Shown: positions 31,304-39,121, counted from the first letter of the stretch. The stretch: DNA of 42,271 nucleotides from Candidatus Saccharimonadota bacterium (GCA_029288365.1 JARIHI010000007.1:102464-144734); one strand, 5' to 3'. Notes: generated by a model from the letters alone, not told the origin. Program-made: numbers and translations.

Positions 31304-32230
31304 TTATTCAGTGAACTCAAGCGCTTGGCGTACAGTGGCAATTGATTCTTCGGGGCGATATGAGTCAAACCAAATGGTATGCCATTCAAATTTTTTGGCA
31401 GCTACCAAATTAGTGCGGGTATCGTCTACAAACAGTATCTCCGAGCCTGCTACACCAGCCTCCCTTTGAGCAATCTCGTAAATAGTGCTCTCGGGTTTCA
31501 TGGCCCGTACAACAGACGAGTCAATAATGTGGTCAAATTCTATAGGAGGGATCTTCCCGCGAGCCTGGAGAGCTTCTACGAAGCCTGGCATGATGTTTGT
31601 AAGCAGCCCGACATAGTAATGTTGCTTAACCCACTCAAGCAGACCCAACATACCGGGAATCGGCTGTACAGTATCCAAGTAGTACTCCATCCAATCAAAA
31701 TCGACGTTAAATTTCGCGCTAAAGAGCGCGTTTAACTCGTCGATTGGTTTCTCGCCACGGTTAATTTCGTCGTTATTATCCCAAAACAGTTCCTCAACTA
31801 TATCTACAGGCAAGTTATGCTCATGGGCAAGCTTGCTAAAGATTTCACGGGTAAACTGCACGAGGCAACCATTTATATCAAAGTACACAAAGCGTACACC
31901 ACGACTAGAGACTTGCTTGGTGCGGCTTGGTGCGGGAGTGATTTCGCGTCCTATGAGCGCGTCAAGGCTCGTATGTATGGCTTCGGCAATACTTTGGATT
32001 GTAAAAATAGAAGGAGCTTTTATGGCGCCGCGTTCGATTTTGGCAAGCGTAGAGTAACTTAGCCCAGCCTTTTGGCATAGTTCTTGTTGTGTCAGCCCAG
32101 CCGCTCGGCGTGCCTCTTGTAGACGCTTTCCTAAAGCTTGTTCCGGTTCTTGCTTACCAGGTTTTCCTGCAAGCAAGCTATTATTTTCACTATCTATAGT
32201 AGAGTTCTCTGTTGCTTCCATTACCACCAT
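31304..32230 (-). CDS. XRE-type DNA-binding domain fused to a HAD-family hydrolase
   Basis: About 308 residues. The N-terminal helix-turn-helix (KRLQEARRAAGLTQQELCQKAGLSYSTLAKIERG) is a canonical XRE/Cro domain. From about residue 115 follows a HAD-IA-like domain: motif I VYFDINGCL (nucleophile Asp; the usual second Asp is Asn), motif II GLLTNI, motif III Lys in AMKPE, motif IV FVDDTRTN. The fold suggests a regulator that senses or dephosphorylates a metabolite; the Asn may reduce phosphatase activity. The start is uncertain (ATG at 32230 or 32221). A promoter TTGGTA-17-TATTAT lies upstream, and a dyad CCAGTA/TACTGG sits just after it, suggesting autoregulation. It converges on the hammerhead of orphan gene D. 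Confidence 0.88.
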   Translation of the reverse strand: MVVMEATENSTIDSENNSLLAGKPGKQEPEQALGKRLQEARRAAGLTQQELCQKAGLSYSTLAKIERGAIKAPSIFTIQSIAEAIHTSLDALIGREITPAPSRTKQVSSRGVRFVYFDINGCLVQFTREIFSKLAHEHNLPVDIVEELFWDNNDEINRGEKPIDELNALFSAKFNVDFDWMEYYLDTVQPIPGMLGLLEWVKQHYYVGLLTNIMPGFVEALQARGKIPPIEFDHIIDSSVVRAMKPESTIYEIAQREAGVAGSEILFVDDTRTNLVAAKKFEWHTIWFDSYRPEESIATVRQALEFTE

Positions 32231-32234
32231 TACC

Positions 32235-32253
32235 CCAGTACTTACATTACTGG
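32235..32253 (-). promoter_or_regulatory. Inverted repeat, candidate operator of the XRE-HAD gene
   Basis: CCAGTA (32235-32240), seven-base spacer, TACTGG (32248-32253). It lies between the -10 box and the chosen start codon, where an XRE dimer would block transcription. Confidence 0.55.
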
Positions 32254-32313
32254 ATCCATAGCCATATAATATCAATAAATATACAAAATACCAACAAAAC
32301 TAGTACCAAATGG

Positions 32314-32487
32314 CTAGTCTACAAAGCTATTGAGTAGAGTCCAGGTCACAAAAAAGACAATCAACCCCACCACTGCGACAACGGTGATATCGCTCCCTGT
32401 ATTGCCTCCTGTGCGACGAGTAATTTTACTATACACCCAGCCTGATGCTCCAATAGCTAGAAAAAGCGCAACAACTATACTTGACAT
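32314..32487 (-). CDS. 57-residue single-pass or hairpin membrane protein
   Basis: A small ORF beginning MSSIVVALFLAIGASGWVYSK and ending LNSFVD. It has two hydrophobic helices (residues 3-19 and about 34-53) separated by a short basic/Gly/Thr loop (KITRRTGGNTGSDI), so it is a helical hairpin in the membrane. A TATACT box ends six bases before the ATG, the same leaderless layout as neighbours, which supports a real gene. Function is unknown. It lies between the XRE-HAD and HIT genes on the same strand, each with its own start-proximal promoter box. Confidence 0.75.
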   Translation of the reverse strand: MSSIVVALFLAIGASGWVYSKITRRTGGNTGSDITVVAVVGLIVFFVTWTLLNSFVD

Positions 32488-32510
32488 GCTTTTAGTATAC
32501 CTCGACAGGG

Positions 32511-32903
32511 TTAAAATACTAATTTTTGAGCAAGTTTGGCTAATGCTTCGTGGTCAGGTTCGGCATGTAGATCTTGGGCAGCTTTGTATTCCTCCGAGGT
32601 ATTGAACGGTATCAGCTGAACGTGGGCGTGAGGTACATCTATGCCAATAACTTTTACGCCCACATAGCTTACTGGAAGAACTTCTCGCATACGTAAAGCC
32701 ACTTTTTTGGCAGTAGCCATCACGGCTTGGTATGTCTCGTCGTCTAAATCCCATACAAACTCCACCTGTTTTTTAGGAATTACCAATGTGTGCCCTGGCT
32801 GTACTGGGTGGATATCCAAAAAAGCAAAAGTCTGATCGTCTTCGTATACTTTATGACAAGGTACCTCGCCTTTAATGATTTTCGTAAAAATACTATCGCT
32901 CAT
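32511..32903 (-). CDS. HIT-family nucleotide hydrolase/transferase
   Basis: A 130-residue protein of the histidine triad superfamily (Hint/HinT-like). The N terminus FTKIIKGEVPCHKVYEDDQTFAFLDIHPVQPGHTLVIPKK is classic. The catalytic triad is PHAHVQLIPF (H-x-H-x-Q), a variant of HxHxHxx in which the third His is Gln; this is seen in some HIT branches and may change specificity. Typical substrates are AMP-lysine, AMP-NH2 or ApnA. A TACACT box ends six bases before the ATG. Confidence 0.92.
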   Translation of the reverse strand: MSDSIFTKIIKGEVPCHKVYEDDQTFAFLDIHPVQPGHTLVIPKKQVEFVWDLDDETYQAVMATAKKVALRMREVLPVSYVGVKVIGIDVPHAHVQLIPFNTSEEYKAAQDLHAEPDHEALAKLAQKLVF

Positions 32904-32992
32904 ATAGCTAGTGTAGCAAGCTAGGAGCTAAAAAGGTTATAAGCGGGGCAAGAAATTGAATTATAATTACTAATATTGTATAATAGTGAAAG

Positions 32993-34225
32993 ATGAGTGA
33001 GCGAGTAATCACTAGCGGTGATCAAACAAGTAGTCCTTTTGGGGCTAATCATGAAACTGAGCTGTACGAAGGTCAAGAGGCGTGGGTACACCCCAGCTCG
33101 CGGGTCCTTGAAAGAGGAGAAGTTGCTGAGAGATTCGACTTAGTCGGCATCGGTGTTTGCAGCCTTAATCTTGGAGGCAAGGACTTCTTTATTATAGATA
33201 CTCGCGCAGAGGACAGAGCAGATTACGATTTCCTGATAGTTGATGAAGATTGTGGCAAAAAGGATGGGCCACCAGGTTATAAAGCGGTTCAGCTCAATGA
33301 AACTGTCGTGCTTGGACGCCGCCATCACAAAGATCGGTTTGCATATCCTCCCACTGCATCACGCCGCCACGTTGCGGTTGCCTACACAAGTCAAGGATTG
33401 TCTATCAAAAATCTAGCTCATACTAACAGGCCGGTTGTACATGGTCTTTTGGTCAGTGGCCCACTCGGAAGTGCTGGCGAAGGTAATGATGTTCGTACTA
33501 TGCGAGTGGTATCCAGAATGGTTGAGAAATCTGAATTTGATGAAGCGGATGCTACCGCACCATATGGACACTATAGGGGATACCCTATTTTAGGGCGAGA
33601 ATCTCCCCGAATTGATGGTGGTATCTCTTTGGGAGCTAGCCCACGTGAAGCAATTATTGCAGACGGTTCATCCGAAATTATCCAAGCTGCCTACGAAGAT
33701 TTTTTGCGAAAAGTAGGCTTAGTGGCAAAAGGCAAAGAAGGCGCTACCTTTACAGAAAAGGGCATCGTGACAGCTGTTAAAGATTACGTTCGGACAGCAA
33801 TGGAGGCAGACGAAGCAGCAGTGGACGATTTGAGCTGGGCATATGAAGGAGATCAGCCCGTAACGCTCAGCACTTACCTGATCGCTGGCGTAGGAGTTTG
33901 TCGCCATCATTCTCTATTGGCTGGACTATTTATTGAAAACTTGATCAAGGACGGGTTTTTGCGAGGCAGTGTACGACTGGAACGCAACGAGATTCCCGAG
34001 CTAGGCGGAGCGCACGCCTGGCCACTGTTTGTGGGTGGCGGTGAACCGCTCGTAGTAGATGCAACGCTAAATTACGTGGGCACCAAGACAGATGCACACC
34101 GAAAAGGCCGGTGGCATTATGAGTTATCTTCTGAAGAGCCTCGTATATCCGTATATCGTTCTAGGGGGTCGGCTGGTCTTAATGGTTTACGGAAGTATCT
34201 GGTTAGCCTGAGACAAGGTCGATAA
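32993..34225 (+). CDS. FHA-like domain fused to a transglutaminase-like domain
   Basis: A 410-residue protein. Residues 70-170 look like a forkhead-associated domain: a strand with VLGRRHH, then ASRRHVAVAYTSQGLSIKNL (GR..SRRH..N order), which binds phospho-Thr peptides. Residues 290-390 match the transglutaminase/cysteine-protease fold with catalytic Cys in VGVCRHHSLLAGLF, His in GGAHAWPLF and Asp in VVDATLNY. There is no signal peptide, so it is cytoplasmic. The promoter TTGAAT-17-TATAAT ends eight bases before the ATG. It may be a phospho-dependent protein-crosslinking or peptidase enzyme; no partner is evident. The combination is not one I know as standard. Confidence 0.8.
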   Translation: MSERVITSGDQTSSPFGANHETELYEGQEAWVHPSSRVLERGEVAERFDLVGIGVCSLNLGGKDFFIIDTRAEDRADYDFLIVDEDCGKKDGPPGYKAVQLNETVVLGRRHHKDRFAYPPTASRRHVAVAYTSQGLSIKNLAHTNRPVVHGLLVSGPLGSAGEGNDVRTMRVVSRMVEKSEFDEADATAPYGHYRGYPILGRESPRIDGGISLGASPREAIIADGSSEIIQAAYEDFLRKVGLVAKGKEGATFTEKGIVTAVKDYVRTAMEADEAAVDDLSWAYEGDQPVTLSTYLIAGVGVCRHHSLLAGLFIENLIKDGFLRGSVRLERNEIPELGGAHAWPLFVGGGEPLVVDATLNYVGTKTDAHRKGRWHYELSSEEPRISVYRSRGSAGLNGLRKYLVSLRQGR

Positions 34226-34234
34226 AATACTTCT

Positions 34235-34324
34235 TGGCGGAGGAGGCGAGATTCGAACTCGCGATAGGGTTACCCCTATACTGCTTTTCGAGAGCAGCGC
34301 CTTCAGCCACTCGGCCACTCCTCC
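34235..34324 (-). tRNA. tRNA-Ser(CGA)
   Basis: Acceptor GGAGGAG pairs with CTCCTCC, the anticodon stem CTGCT/AGCAG encloses the loop CTCGAAA (anticodon CGA, codon UCG), the class II long variable arm GTATAGGGGTAACCCTAT is present, the T arm is CGAGTTCGAATCTCG, the discriminator is G, and CCA is encoded. Confidence 0.95.
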
Positions 34325-34377
34325 AGCAAAAAAATTATAACAGGTTGTTTTTAGCGAATATCTGCTACTATAGGGTG

Positions 34378-34980
34378 ATGAATTTGCCATATCCCGTGAA
34401 CATTAACTTCAAAATTATTGCTTTAGCCGAGCAGATGAGCGTTACAGACGCTGCCGGGAAAGAGTTGTTTTATATCAAACAAAAAATGTTCAAACTAAAA
34501 GAAAAGATTGAAGTCTTCACAGATAGGAGCAAAACTGAGCTTTTATATACCGTCCAAGCTGATCGAGTATTGGACTTTTCGCCAGAATACACCCTGCGCG
34601 ATGCAGCAGGCATCCCAGTAGGCACTATTAAGCGTCACGGCAAGCGTTCTTTATGGAGAGCAAGTTATGATATTACTTTAGGCGGGCAACACATAGCTCA
34701 TATAGGTGAATTAAATCCTTGGGCGAAAGTAATGGATAATATGTTTGGAGAAATTCCGATCCTGGGCTTACTCACAGGATTTCTGTTTCATCCAATGTAC
34801 AGCATACGAGCGGCAGATGATTCAGGTAGGGAATTGGGGCGCATCCATAAACAACGTGCCTTTTTTGAAGGAAGGTTCGCTATCTACGATGGTGGCTTAA
34901 GTCAATTTGATGTATCTACCCAACGACATATTATAGCCCTGATCATGGTGGCTGTGCTCATGGAACGTAATAGCGGCTAA
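34378..34980 (+). CDS. LURP-one-related (tubby-like) family protein
   Basis: A 201-residue protein of the LURP-one/scramblase beta-barrel superfamily. It shows repeating beta-strand pairs (SVTDAAGKELFYIKQKMFKLKEKIEVF, RVLDFSPEYTLRDAAGIPVGTIKRHG, LWRASYDITLGGQHIAHIGE), a FGEIPILGLLTGFLFHPMYSI segment and GRIHKQRAFFEGRFAIYDGG, ending in a buried C-terminal helix (RHIIALIMVAVLMER), as in tubby-like folds. Function in bacteria is unknown; lipid or membrane association is possible. A TACTAT box ends six bases before the ATG. Confidence 0.85.
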   Translation: MNLPYPVNINFKIIALAEQMSVTDAAGKELFYIKQKMFKLKEKIEVFTDRSKTELLYTVQADRVLDFSPEYTLRDAAGIPVGTIKRHGKRSLWRASYDITLGGQHIAHIGELNPWAKVMDNMFGEIPILGLLTGFLFHPMYSIRAADDSGRELGRIHKQRAFFEGRFAIYDGGLSQFDVSTQRHIIALIMVAVLMERNSG

Positions 34981-35064
34981 ACCCCTAGCTTTTTATCCAT
35001 ACACATGCTAGAATTACCCCTGTTGCTTTCATTTTACTTTTGCAATGCGGAAGGAAAAAGAACA

Positions 35065-35139
35065 GGCCAGTTTGGTCGTTTTAACGACTCGGCTTTGCCG
35101 ACTGGCCGATGAGAAAAAACCATCAGGGTTTTGTCTCAT
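35065..35139 (+). ncRNA. Folded leader or small RNA directly upstream of tRNA-Arg
   Basis: A three-way junction: GGCCAGT (35065-35071)/ACTGGCC (35101-35107) encloses GTCG-ttttaa-CGAC (35075-35088) and CGGC-ttt-GCCG (35090-35100). A second hairpin follows, ATGAGA/TCTCAT (35109-35114/35134-35139) with inner AAAACC/GGTTTT. A TAGAAT box at 35009-35014 would start the transcript about 45 bases earlier. tRNA-Arg starts seven bases after the last stem. It could be a processed small RNA or an extended tRNA 5' leader. I do not recognise an RNA family. Confidence 0.6.
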
Positions 35140-35145
35140 TACTGT

Positions 35146-35222
35146 GCACCCGTAGCTCAGCTGGATAGAGCGTTGGCTTGCGGAGCCAAAGGTCGTAGGT
35201 TCGAATCCTGCCGGGTGTACCA
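35146..35222 (+). tRNA. tRNA-Arg(GCG)
   Basis: Acceptor GCACCCG/CGGGTGT, D arm GCTCAGCTGGATAGAGC, anticodon stem TTGGC/GCCAA around loop TTGCGGA (anticodon GCG, codons CGC/CGU), T arm GTAGGTTCGAATCCTGC, discriminator A, encoded CCA. A at position 20 of the D loop fits arginine identity. Most bacteria use an A34 (inosine-modified ACG) tRNA for this box. Confidence 0.93.
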
Positions 35223-35239
35223 CAGATAAGACCAATGGG

Positions 35240-35262
35240 GACGTCAGGACTGGCGTCTTTTT
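35240..35262 (+). terminator. Intrinsic terminator after tRNA-Arg
   Basis: GACGTC-AGGACT-GGCGTC (one G-T pair) followed by TTTTT. Confidence 0.85.
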
Positions 35263-35276
35263 GTTAAAGTAAAATA

Positions 35277-35699
35277 ATGGACACTACACAAAAGATCTTG
35301 AACCTAATGGTATCAGAAAAATTTACAACCATTTCTACTGTAGGTCGAAATTCAAAACCGGAATCAGCTCTTATTGCCTTTGTAGAAGATGAATCTCTTA
35401 GGATTTATTTTCAAACCGGAACTGGTACTCGAAAATTTACAAATCTCAAAACTAACGGTAACGTCGCATTTGTAATCGGATTTGGAAAAACCACAGTGCA
35501 ATATGAAGGGATAGCTAAGAGAGTAGAAGATACGAAGATAATTGAGCAGATTAAAAAGAAGTTCGTAAATAAGAATAGCCCAACTACAAAGGAGTTTTTA
35601 AACAGACCTATAGTCTCGTTTTTTGAAGTCATGCCGACATGGATTGGTTATTCAGACTATTCAACGGACACGCCCATTGTTTCAGAATTAAAGTTCTAA
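35277..35699 (+). CDS. Pyridoxamine 5'-phosphate oxidase-like (PPOX) flavin-binding protein
   Basis: A 140-residue split-barrel protein. KFTTISTVGRNSKPESALIAFVEDESLRIYFQTGTGTRKFTNLKTNGNVAFVIG is the FMN-binding pattern of the PPOX family; KTTVQYEGIAKRVED and SFFEVMPTWIGYSDYS complete the barrel. Substrates in this family range from flavin or F420-linked reductions to heme-related roles; none is decidable. Codon use appears more A/T-rich than the surrounding housekeeping genes, which may indicate separate ancestry. Nothing resembling a ribosome site is visible, and the start follows closely after the tRNA-Arg terminator. Confidence 0.9.
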   Translation: MDTTQKILNLMVSEKFTTISTVGRNSKPESALIAFVEDESLRIYFQTGTGTRKFTNLKTNGNVAFVIGFGKTTVQYEGIAKRVEDTKIIEQIKKKFVNKNSPTTKEFLNRPIVSFFEVMPTWIGYSDYSTDTPIVSELKF

Positions 35700-35723
35700 C
35701 TTCAACAACTGCGCTGTACCACA

Positions 35724-35752
35724 AAATGCCTCAACACAAGGCTGAGGCATTT
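35724..35752. terminator. Bidirectional intrinsic terminator
   Basis: AAATGCCTCA (35724-35733)/TGAGGCATTT (35743-35752), a 10-bp stem flanked by A- and T-runs, placed between the convergent PPOX and glycosidase genes. Confidence 0.88.
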
Positions 35753-35799
35753 TCCGTCATTGTCACTTTTCGAAGTTTTACTTGGTATAAGGCAAAGCC

Positions 35800-37923
35800 T
35801 TACCACCACCAAAACAATGGCTTATCAACAGTAATTTTTTTGCTACCTTCAAGAACTTTATTGTCTTTCATGGTCACTATAGCTTTTATCGTATATTGCT
35901 TGTTGTCTTTTAGTTTTCTAGTGTTGGTATCAATCTCGTAAGTAGAGCTCGGTGAAAGAGCCTTAGATTCAATATCGACGTAGTCTATTTTGTATTTAAC
36001 ACTTTTAATATTTATTTGGTCAGCTTTTGGTATAGATAGTTTTATTTTGCCGCTGACGGTGTCACCGTCGTTGACAACAACAACTTTAGTACGCCTACCG
36101 TCTTTGATTGTCCTTGTTATATCAAATCGAGCTTCTGGACTCGGATCTGAAGGAGGTACCGGGGGTCTACTGACTACAACTTTAGCAGTTTGCTCGCCAG
36201 TTTTATTATTATTGGCGTTTGTACAAACCATTTTGTAGAGATTTTCTCCAATAGAAGTAGGTGCAACCGTAGCCTTACCACTGGTAGCTGTTGAACCTCC
36301 GTTCCAATTAAGAGGGCTGGTGGCACTACAAGAGGAAGCATTCGTAGAACTCCAACTAATTTCACTGCTTCCTTTATTTTGCTCAAACGATGCAGGTTTA
36401 GGAACTAGATTTACTACAGGTGTTGTTGGATCGCTAACCTGAATGTCTACCTTATCGCTTACCCCATTACAAGTCAACGTATAGGTGTGCTTACCGACTG
36501 TGTTTGGAGTGACAGGGACACCAGTAGTATTTTGAATAGCTTGAGATCCGCTCCAGTTACTACCGCTAGGCCCTGCGGCACTACAAGAAGTGGTATTTGT
36601 AGAGCTCCAAGTAAGTTTAGCGCCGGTGCCCAGATTTAGGTTTAGGGAATCCGCGTTATTTGCCTTTAAGTCCACCGTTGGTGTCGGAGCTGGATTAGGA
36701 TTAGTGCCAGGGTCGGGGTTAGATGGTGTACCACCGCCTGAATCTATATTAGGACAAATAGTTGATGCTTTGCGATTTTTGAAGAAATCTATAAATGCCT
36801 GTTTTGCTTTGGGGTTGGAACCAAAATCTGAAGTATAATCCGGCGCCGGATAATCCCAGTAAATATTGTAGGCGATGTTACCAGCATTGGACATCATCGT
36901 GCAATACATTGCTTCTATGAAATACGGATCATCACCACCACCATGATCAGGGCTAATAAGTTTACCGTTTTGGTCATATTCTGCATCATTACGTAAACCA
37001 GTTCCCCATTCCGGAAAACTTATTTTCTTGCCACCACCTCTTTGCGGATCTTTAGCGAAATCTATCCAAAAATTTACGCCATGATTATTGACTCCGGAAA
37101 TCTCTTTCCAAAGATTTGCTCCTGAAGGCTTCGGGCTTGACCAGCTTTGGTTATAAGTATCAAGGCCAATAATATCCACGTAGTCTTTGCCGGGCCAAGC
37201 AGCTTCGGCTTTGAAATTATTACTACCATTACCATTGGTAGGATTCCAGTCAAATTGGAAGTTACTATTAGGGACTGCACGCATAGTAGCTACTACATTC
37301 TTCCAGTAATTTATAAACTTTTGTGGTGCCTGAGAGTCGTTCCCATTTTGAGCACTAGGTACAGCGGTCCACCTATACCAGTCGCCGTTAAATTCCCAAC
37401 CTAGGCGTATGACAGCGTCACTCATCCCATTTTTGACTAAATTCTCACCTAATTTTTGAAAGTGGTGGTTAAATTTACCTTCTGCGCCACTACCCATTGT
37501 TAGAGGGGCTTCACCGTTAATCCCTTTTATGGGCAGCATAGGCACAGCGATAACCATTTTGTTTGCGTAATTCGGCTTCCAGATACCAAGTACGCCAGGA
37601 TCCTCAATCAGGGGCCAGGTAGATTTTTCCTTAGATTCCTCAAAAATCATAGCTTTACCAGCTCCCGTATCTGATCCTAGATAAGTTTTAGCCCATTGAG
37701 TGGCTTTACCTGGAGAACCTGCATCGGAGTCCACATATACCCCTGTTGGTGGAATACCTGGGATCGCCGCAAAGCTTCTAATGAGCAGTAAGGCGCCAAC
37801 CACCCCTATAACAAGAACTGTAAGCCAAATTGTTTTACGCGTAAAACGAATCGGCTGAACTAAGGAGTTTGATGAGCTTGATTTTTTTGTAGTTTTTTTA
37901 TTTTGCTTCTTTGCGCTGGCCAT
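35800..37923 (-). CDS. Secreted or membrane-anchored GH26-like beta-mannanase with Ig-like repeats
   Basis: 707 residues. A Lys/Ser-rich N terminus and a membrane helix (about residues 30-52) act as an uncleaved anchor or signal. Residues 60-385 resemble glycoside hydrolase family 26: acid/base Glu in IRLGWEFNGDWYRW and nucleophile Glu in ISFPEWGTG, with NFQFDWNPTNG and DYVDIIGLDTYN between. A Pro/Asn/Gly linker follows, then two Ig-like repeats of about 85 residues with SWSSTNASSCSA-type Cys motifs and a last beta domain ending PLFWWW. It probably cleaves mannan-type polysaccharides of the host or environment. The promoter TTGACT-17-TTATAT contains a 16-base palindrome. Confidence 0.83.
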   Translation of the reverse strand: MASAKKQNKKTTKKSSSSNSLVQPIRFTRKTIWLTVLVIGVVGALLLIRSFAAIPGIPPTGVYVDSDAGSPGKATQWAKTYLGSDTGAGKAMIFEESKEKSTWPLIEDPGVLGIWKPNYANKMVIAVPMLPIKGINGEAPLTMGSGAEGKFNHHFQKLGENLVKNGMSDAVIRLGWEFNGDWYRWTAVPSAQNGNDSQAPQKFINYWKNVVATMRAVPNSNFQFDWNPTNGNGSNNFKAEAAWPGKDYVDIIGLDTYNQSWSSPKPSGANLWKEISGVNNHGVNFWIDFAKDPQRGGGKKISFPEWGTGLRNDAEYDQNGKLISPDHGGGDDPYFIEAMYCTMMSNAGNIAYNIYWDYPAPDYTSDFGSNPKAKQAFIDFFKNRKASTICPNIDSGGGTPSNPDPGTNPNPAPTPTVDLKANNADSLNLNLGTGAKLTWSSTNTTSCSAAGPSGSNWSGSQAIQNTTGVPVTPNTVGKHTYTLTCNGVSDKVDIQVSDPTTPVVNLVPKPASFEQNKGSSEISWSSTNASSCSATSPLNWNGGSTATSGKATVAPTSIGENLYKMVCTNANNNKTGEQTAKVVVSRPPVPPSDPSPEARFDITRTIKDGRRTKVVVVNDGDTVSGKIKLSIPKADQINIKSVKYKIDYVDIESKALSPSSTYEIDTNTRKLKDNKQYTIKAIVTMKDNKVLEGSKKITVDKPLFWWW

Positions 37924-37954
37924 ATTAGTAGTCTCTCTTTTTAATTATCTCAAT

Positions 37955-37970
37955 ATAAGCATATGCTTAT
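37955..37970 (-). promoter_or_regulatory. Perfect 16-base palindrome inside the glycosidase promoter
   Basis: ATAAGCATATGCTTAT lies within the 17-base spacer and overlaps the -10 (TTGACT at 37981-37976, TTATAT at 37958-37953, minus strand). This is a classic repressor-operator position; the regulator is unknown. Confidence 0.7.
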
Positions 37971-38063
37971 TGAGGAGTCAAATTTCCTTTATTACATATC
38001 TGGGAACGCTTATAGTAATAAACCTTTAGCCGTAAAGAGAAGCTTTTGTTATAGTCTAGGGTA

Positions 38064-38546
38064 ATGGGCCGTGCGTTATTGACTATTTTATTCATTGTAG
38101 CGCTACTTTGGTGGCTACAATGGGAATTTAAAAGGCAAGTAGACCTCAGAAAATACTGGAGGTGGATTGTCGCAGCGCTTTTGGTGCAAGCTTTATCCGG
38201 GATTGCTTTTGCGGTAATCGGTGGGGTCGTCGGTAACTTTATTTATCATGCGGTAGGCGGCGGCATAATGACTACTTTGTTCTTCATATACCTCTTAAAA
38301 ACCTATGCTATACAGATGAGTTGGCGTGTAGAGCTAGTAGTTTTGTACGCTTTTGTCTCTGCACTGGGAGTAATAAACGAACTGGCTGAGTACGCAGCTG
38401 AATTCTTTATCGGCGTTGGTACGTTAAGCTGGGATAGTCATGATACTTGGAGGGACTTGGTAGCCAATACCTCTGGGGCTCTTTTGGCCTGGGGGTTGTA
38501 TAAGTTAAGTTTATTGTGGACTCAAAAGCCAAAAACTGAAAAATGA
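38064..38546 (+). CDS. Four-to-five-helix membrane protein (VanZ/DUF2238-like)
   Basis: A 160-residue polytopic protein: helices at about residues 4-20, 35-58, 62-80, 90-108 and 133-150. The stretch NELAEYAAEFF-SWDSHDTWRDLVANTSGALLAW recalls the acidic loop and D-x-x-x-D motif of VanZ-like and DUF2238/YjdF-like membrane proteins. Function is unknown. A TATAGT box ends eight bases before the ATG. It is divergent from the glycosidase and converges on the YdjM-like gene. Confidence 0.78.
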   Translation: MGRALLTILFIVALLWWLQWEFKRQVDLRKYWRWIVAALLVQALSGIAFAVIGGVVGNFIYHAVGGGIMTTLFFIYLLKTYAIQMSWRVELVVLYAFVSALGVINELAEYAAEFFIGVGTLSWDSHDTWRDLVANTSGALLAWGLYKLSLLWTQKPKTEK

Positions 38547-38563
38547 GCATTTCTACAGCTTGG

Positions 38564-39007
38564 TTATTTGAGGAGTTGGTCTATAAAGAACGGCAGCATA
38601 ATTGCAGCGGCTAAGAGATCAAACCAAATACCCCAAGGCCGTTCGTATCGCTGAATTTTTAAGTGAAAACTCATGAAACGGTTTTTGGGAGTTATATGTA
38701 AATTCCTGCCATGAGTAAAATAGTATAAAACCCATAAGCCATCCGGTGACCAAGCCCACCACCCCATAGCCTCCATCCTCCATTTATGAAGCAATGCTGC
38801 TATCAGGGCTATCGATAAAGCAATAAATGTATCACTAAAAACTATCCAGCGATACATTGAAGAATGATTGCGTTTTTTGTGCGGAATACCATAATGGGGT
38901 AGCGCATCTAATACAAAATGTGAGGCGAATGCAACGGGTATGGCAATAGGCAAGGGTAGCAGCGCGCCAATGAGGCCGCCTGAAAGTGCGTGATTAGTTG
39001 CAAGCAT
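38564..39007 (-). CDS. Membrane metal-dependent hydrolase-like protein (YdjM/DUF457-like)
   Basis: A 147-residue protein. The start NHALSGGLIGALLPLPIAIPVAFASHFVLDALPHYGIP contains the His/Asp pattern (HALSG, SHFVLDALPH) typical of small YdjM-type inner-membrane hydrolase-like proteins. Later KIQRYERPWGIWFDLLAAAIMLPFF closes the membrane part. The residues thought to bind metal are present, but no activity has been established for this group. The ATG follows a TACAAC box by six bases. Confidence 0.75.
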   Translation of the reverse strand: MLATNHALSGGLIGALLPLPIAIPVAFASHFVLDALPHYGIPHKKRNHSSMYRWIVFSDTFIALSIALIAALLHKWRMEAMGWWAWSPDGLWVLYYFTHGRNLHITPKNRFMSFHLKIQRYERPWGIWFDLLAAAIMLPFFIDQLLK

Positions 39008-39121
39008 TGTTTAGTTGTAGCCTTGTATTTGTTCGTGACTTATCAAAAGTTTAGCATAAGCGTATTGATACTACTGAGTAAAGGTCCTATAGTTTATGCT
39101 ATGCACAATTAGGAGAATATC

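Noticed and set aside
31121-31345. 74-codon frame MKSPTRGG... downstream of a perfect Shine-Dalgarno sequence
   Set aside because: The frame runs through the hairpin chain and the hammerhead and into the convergent gene. The ribosome site is 20 bases from the ATG and buried in a hairpin.
35146-35222. tRNA-Arg as an integration site for an island containing the PPOX and glycosidase genes
   Set aside because: I could not find a repeated tRNA 3' end or any integrase in the window.
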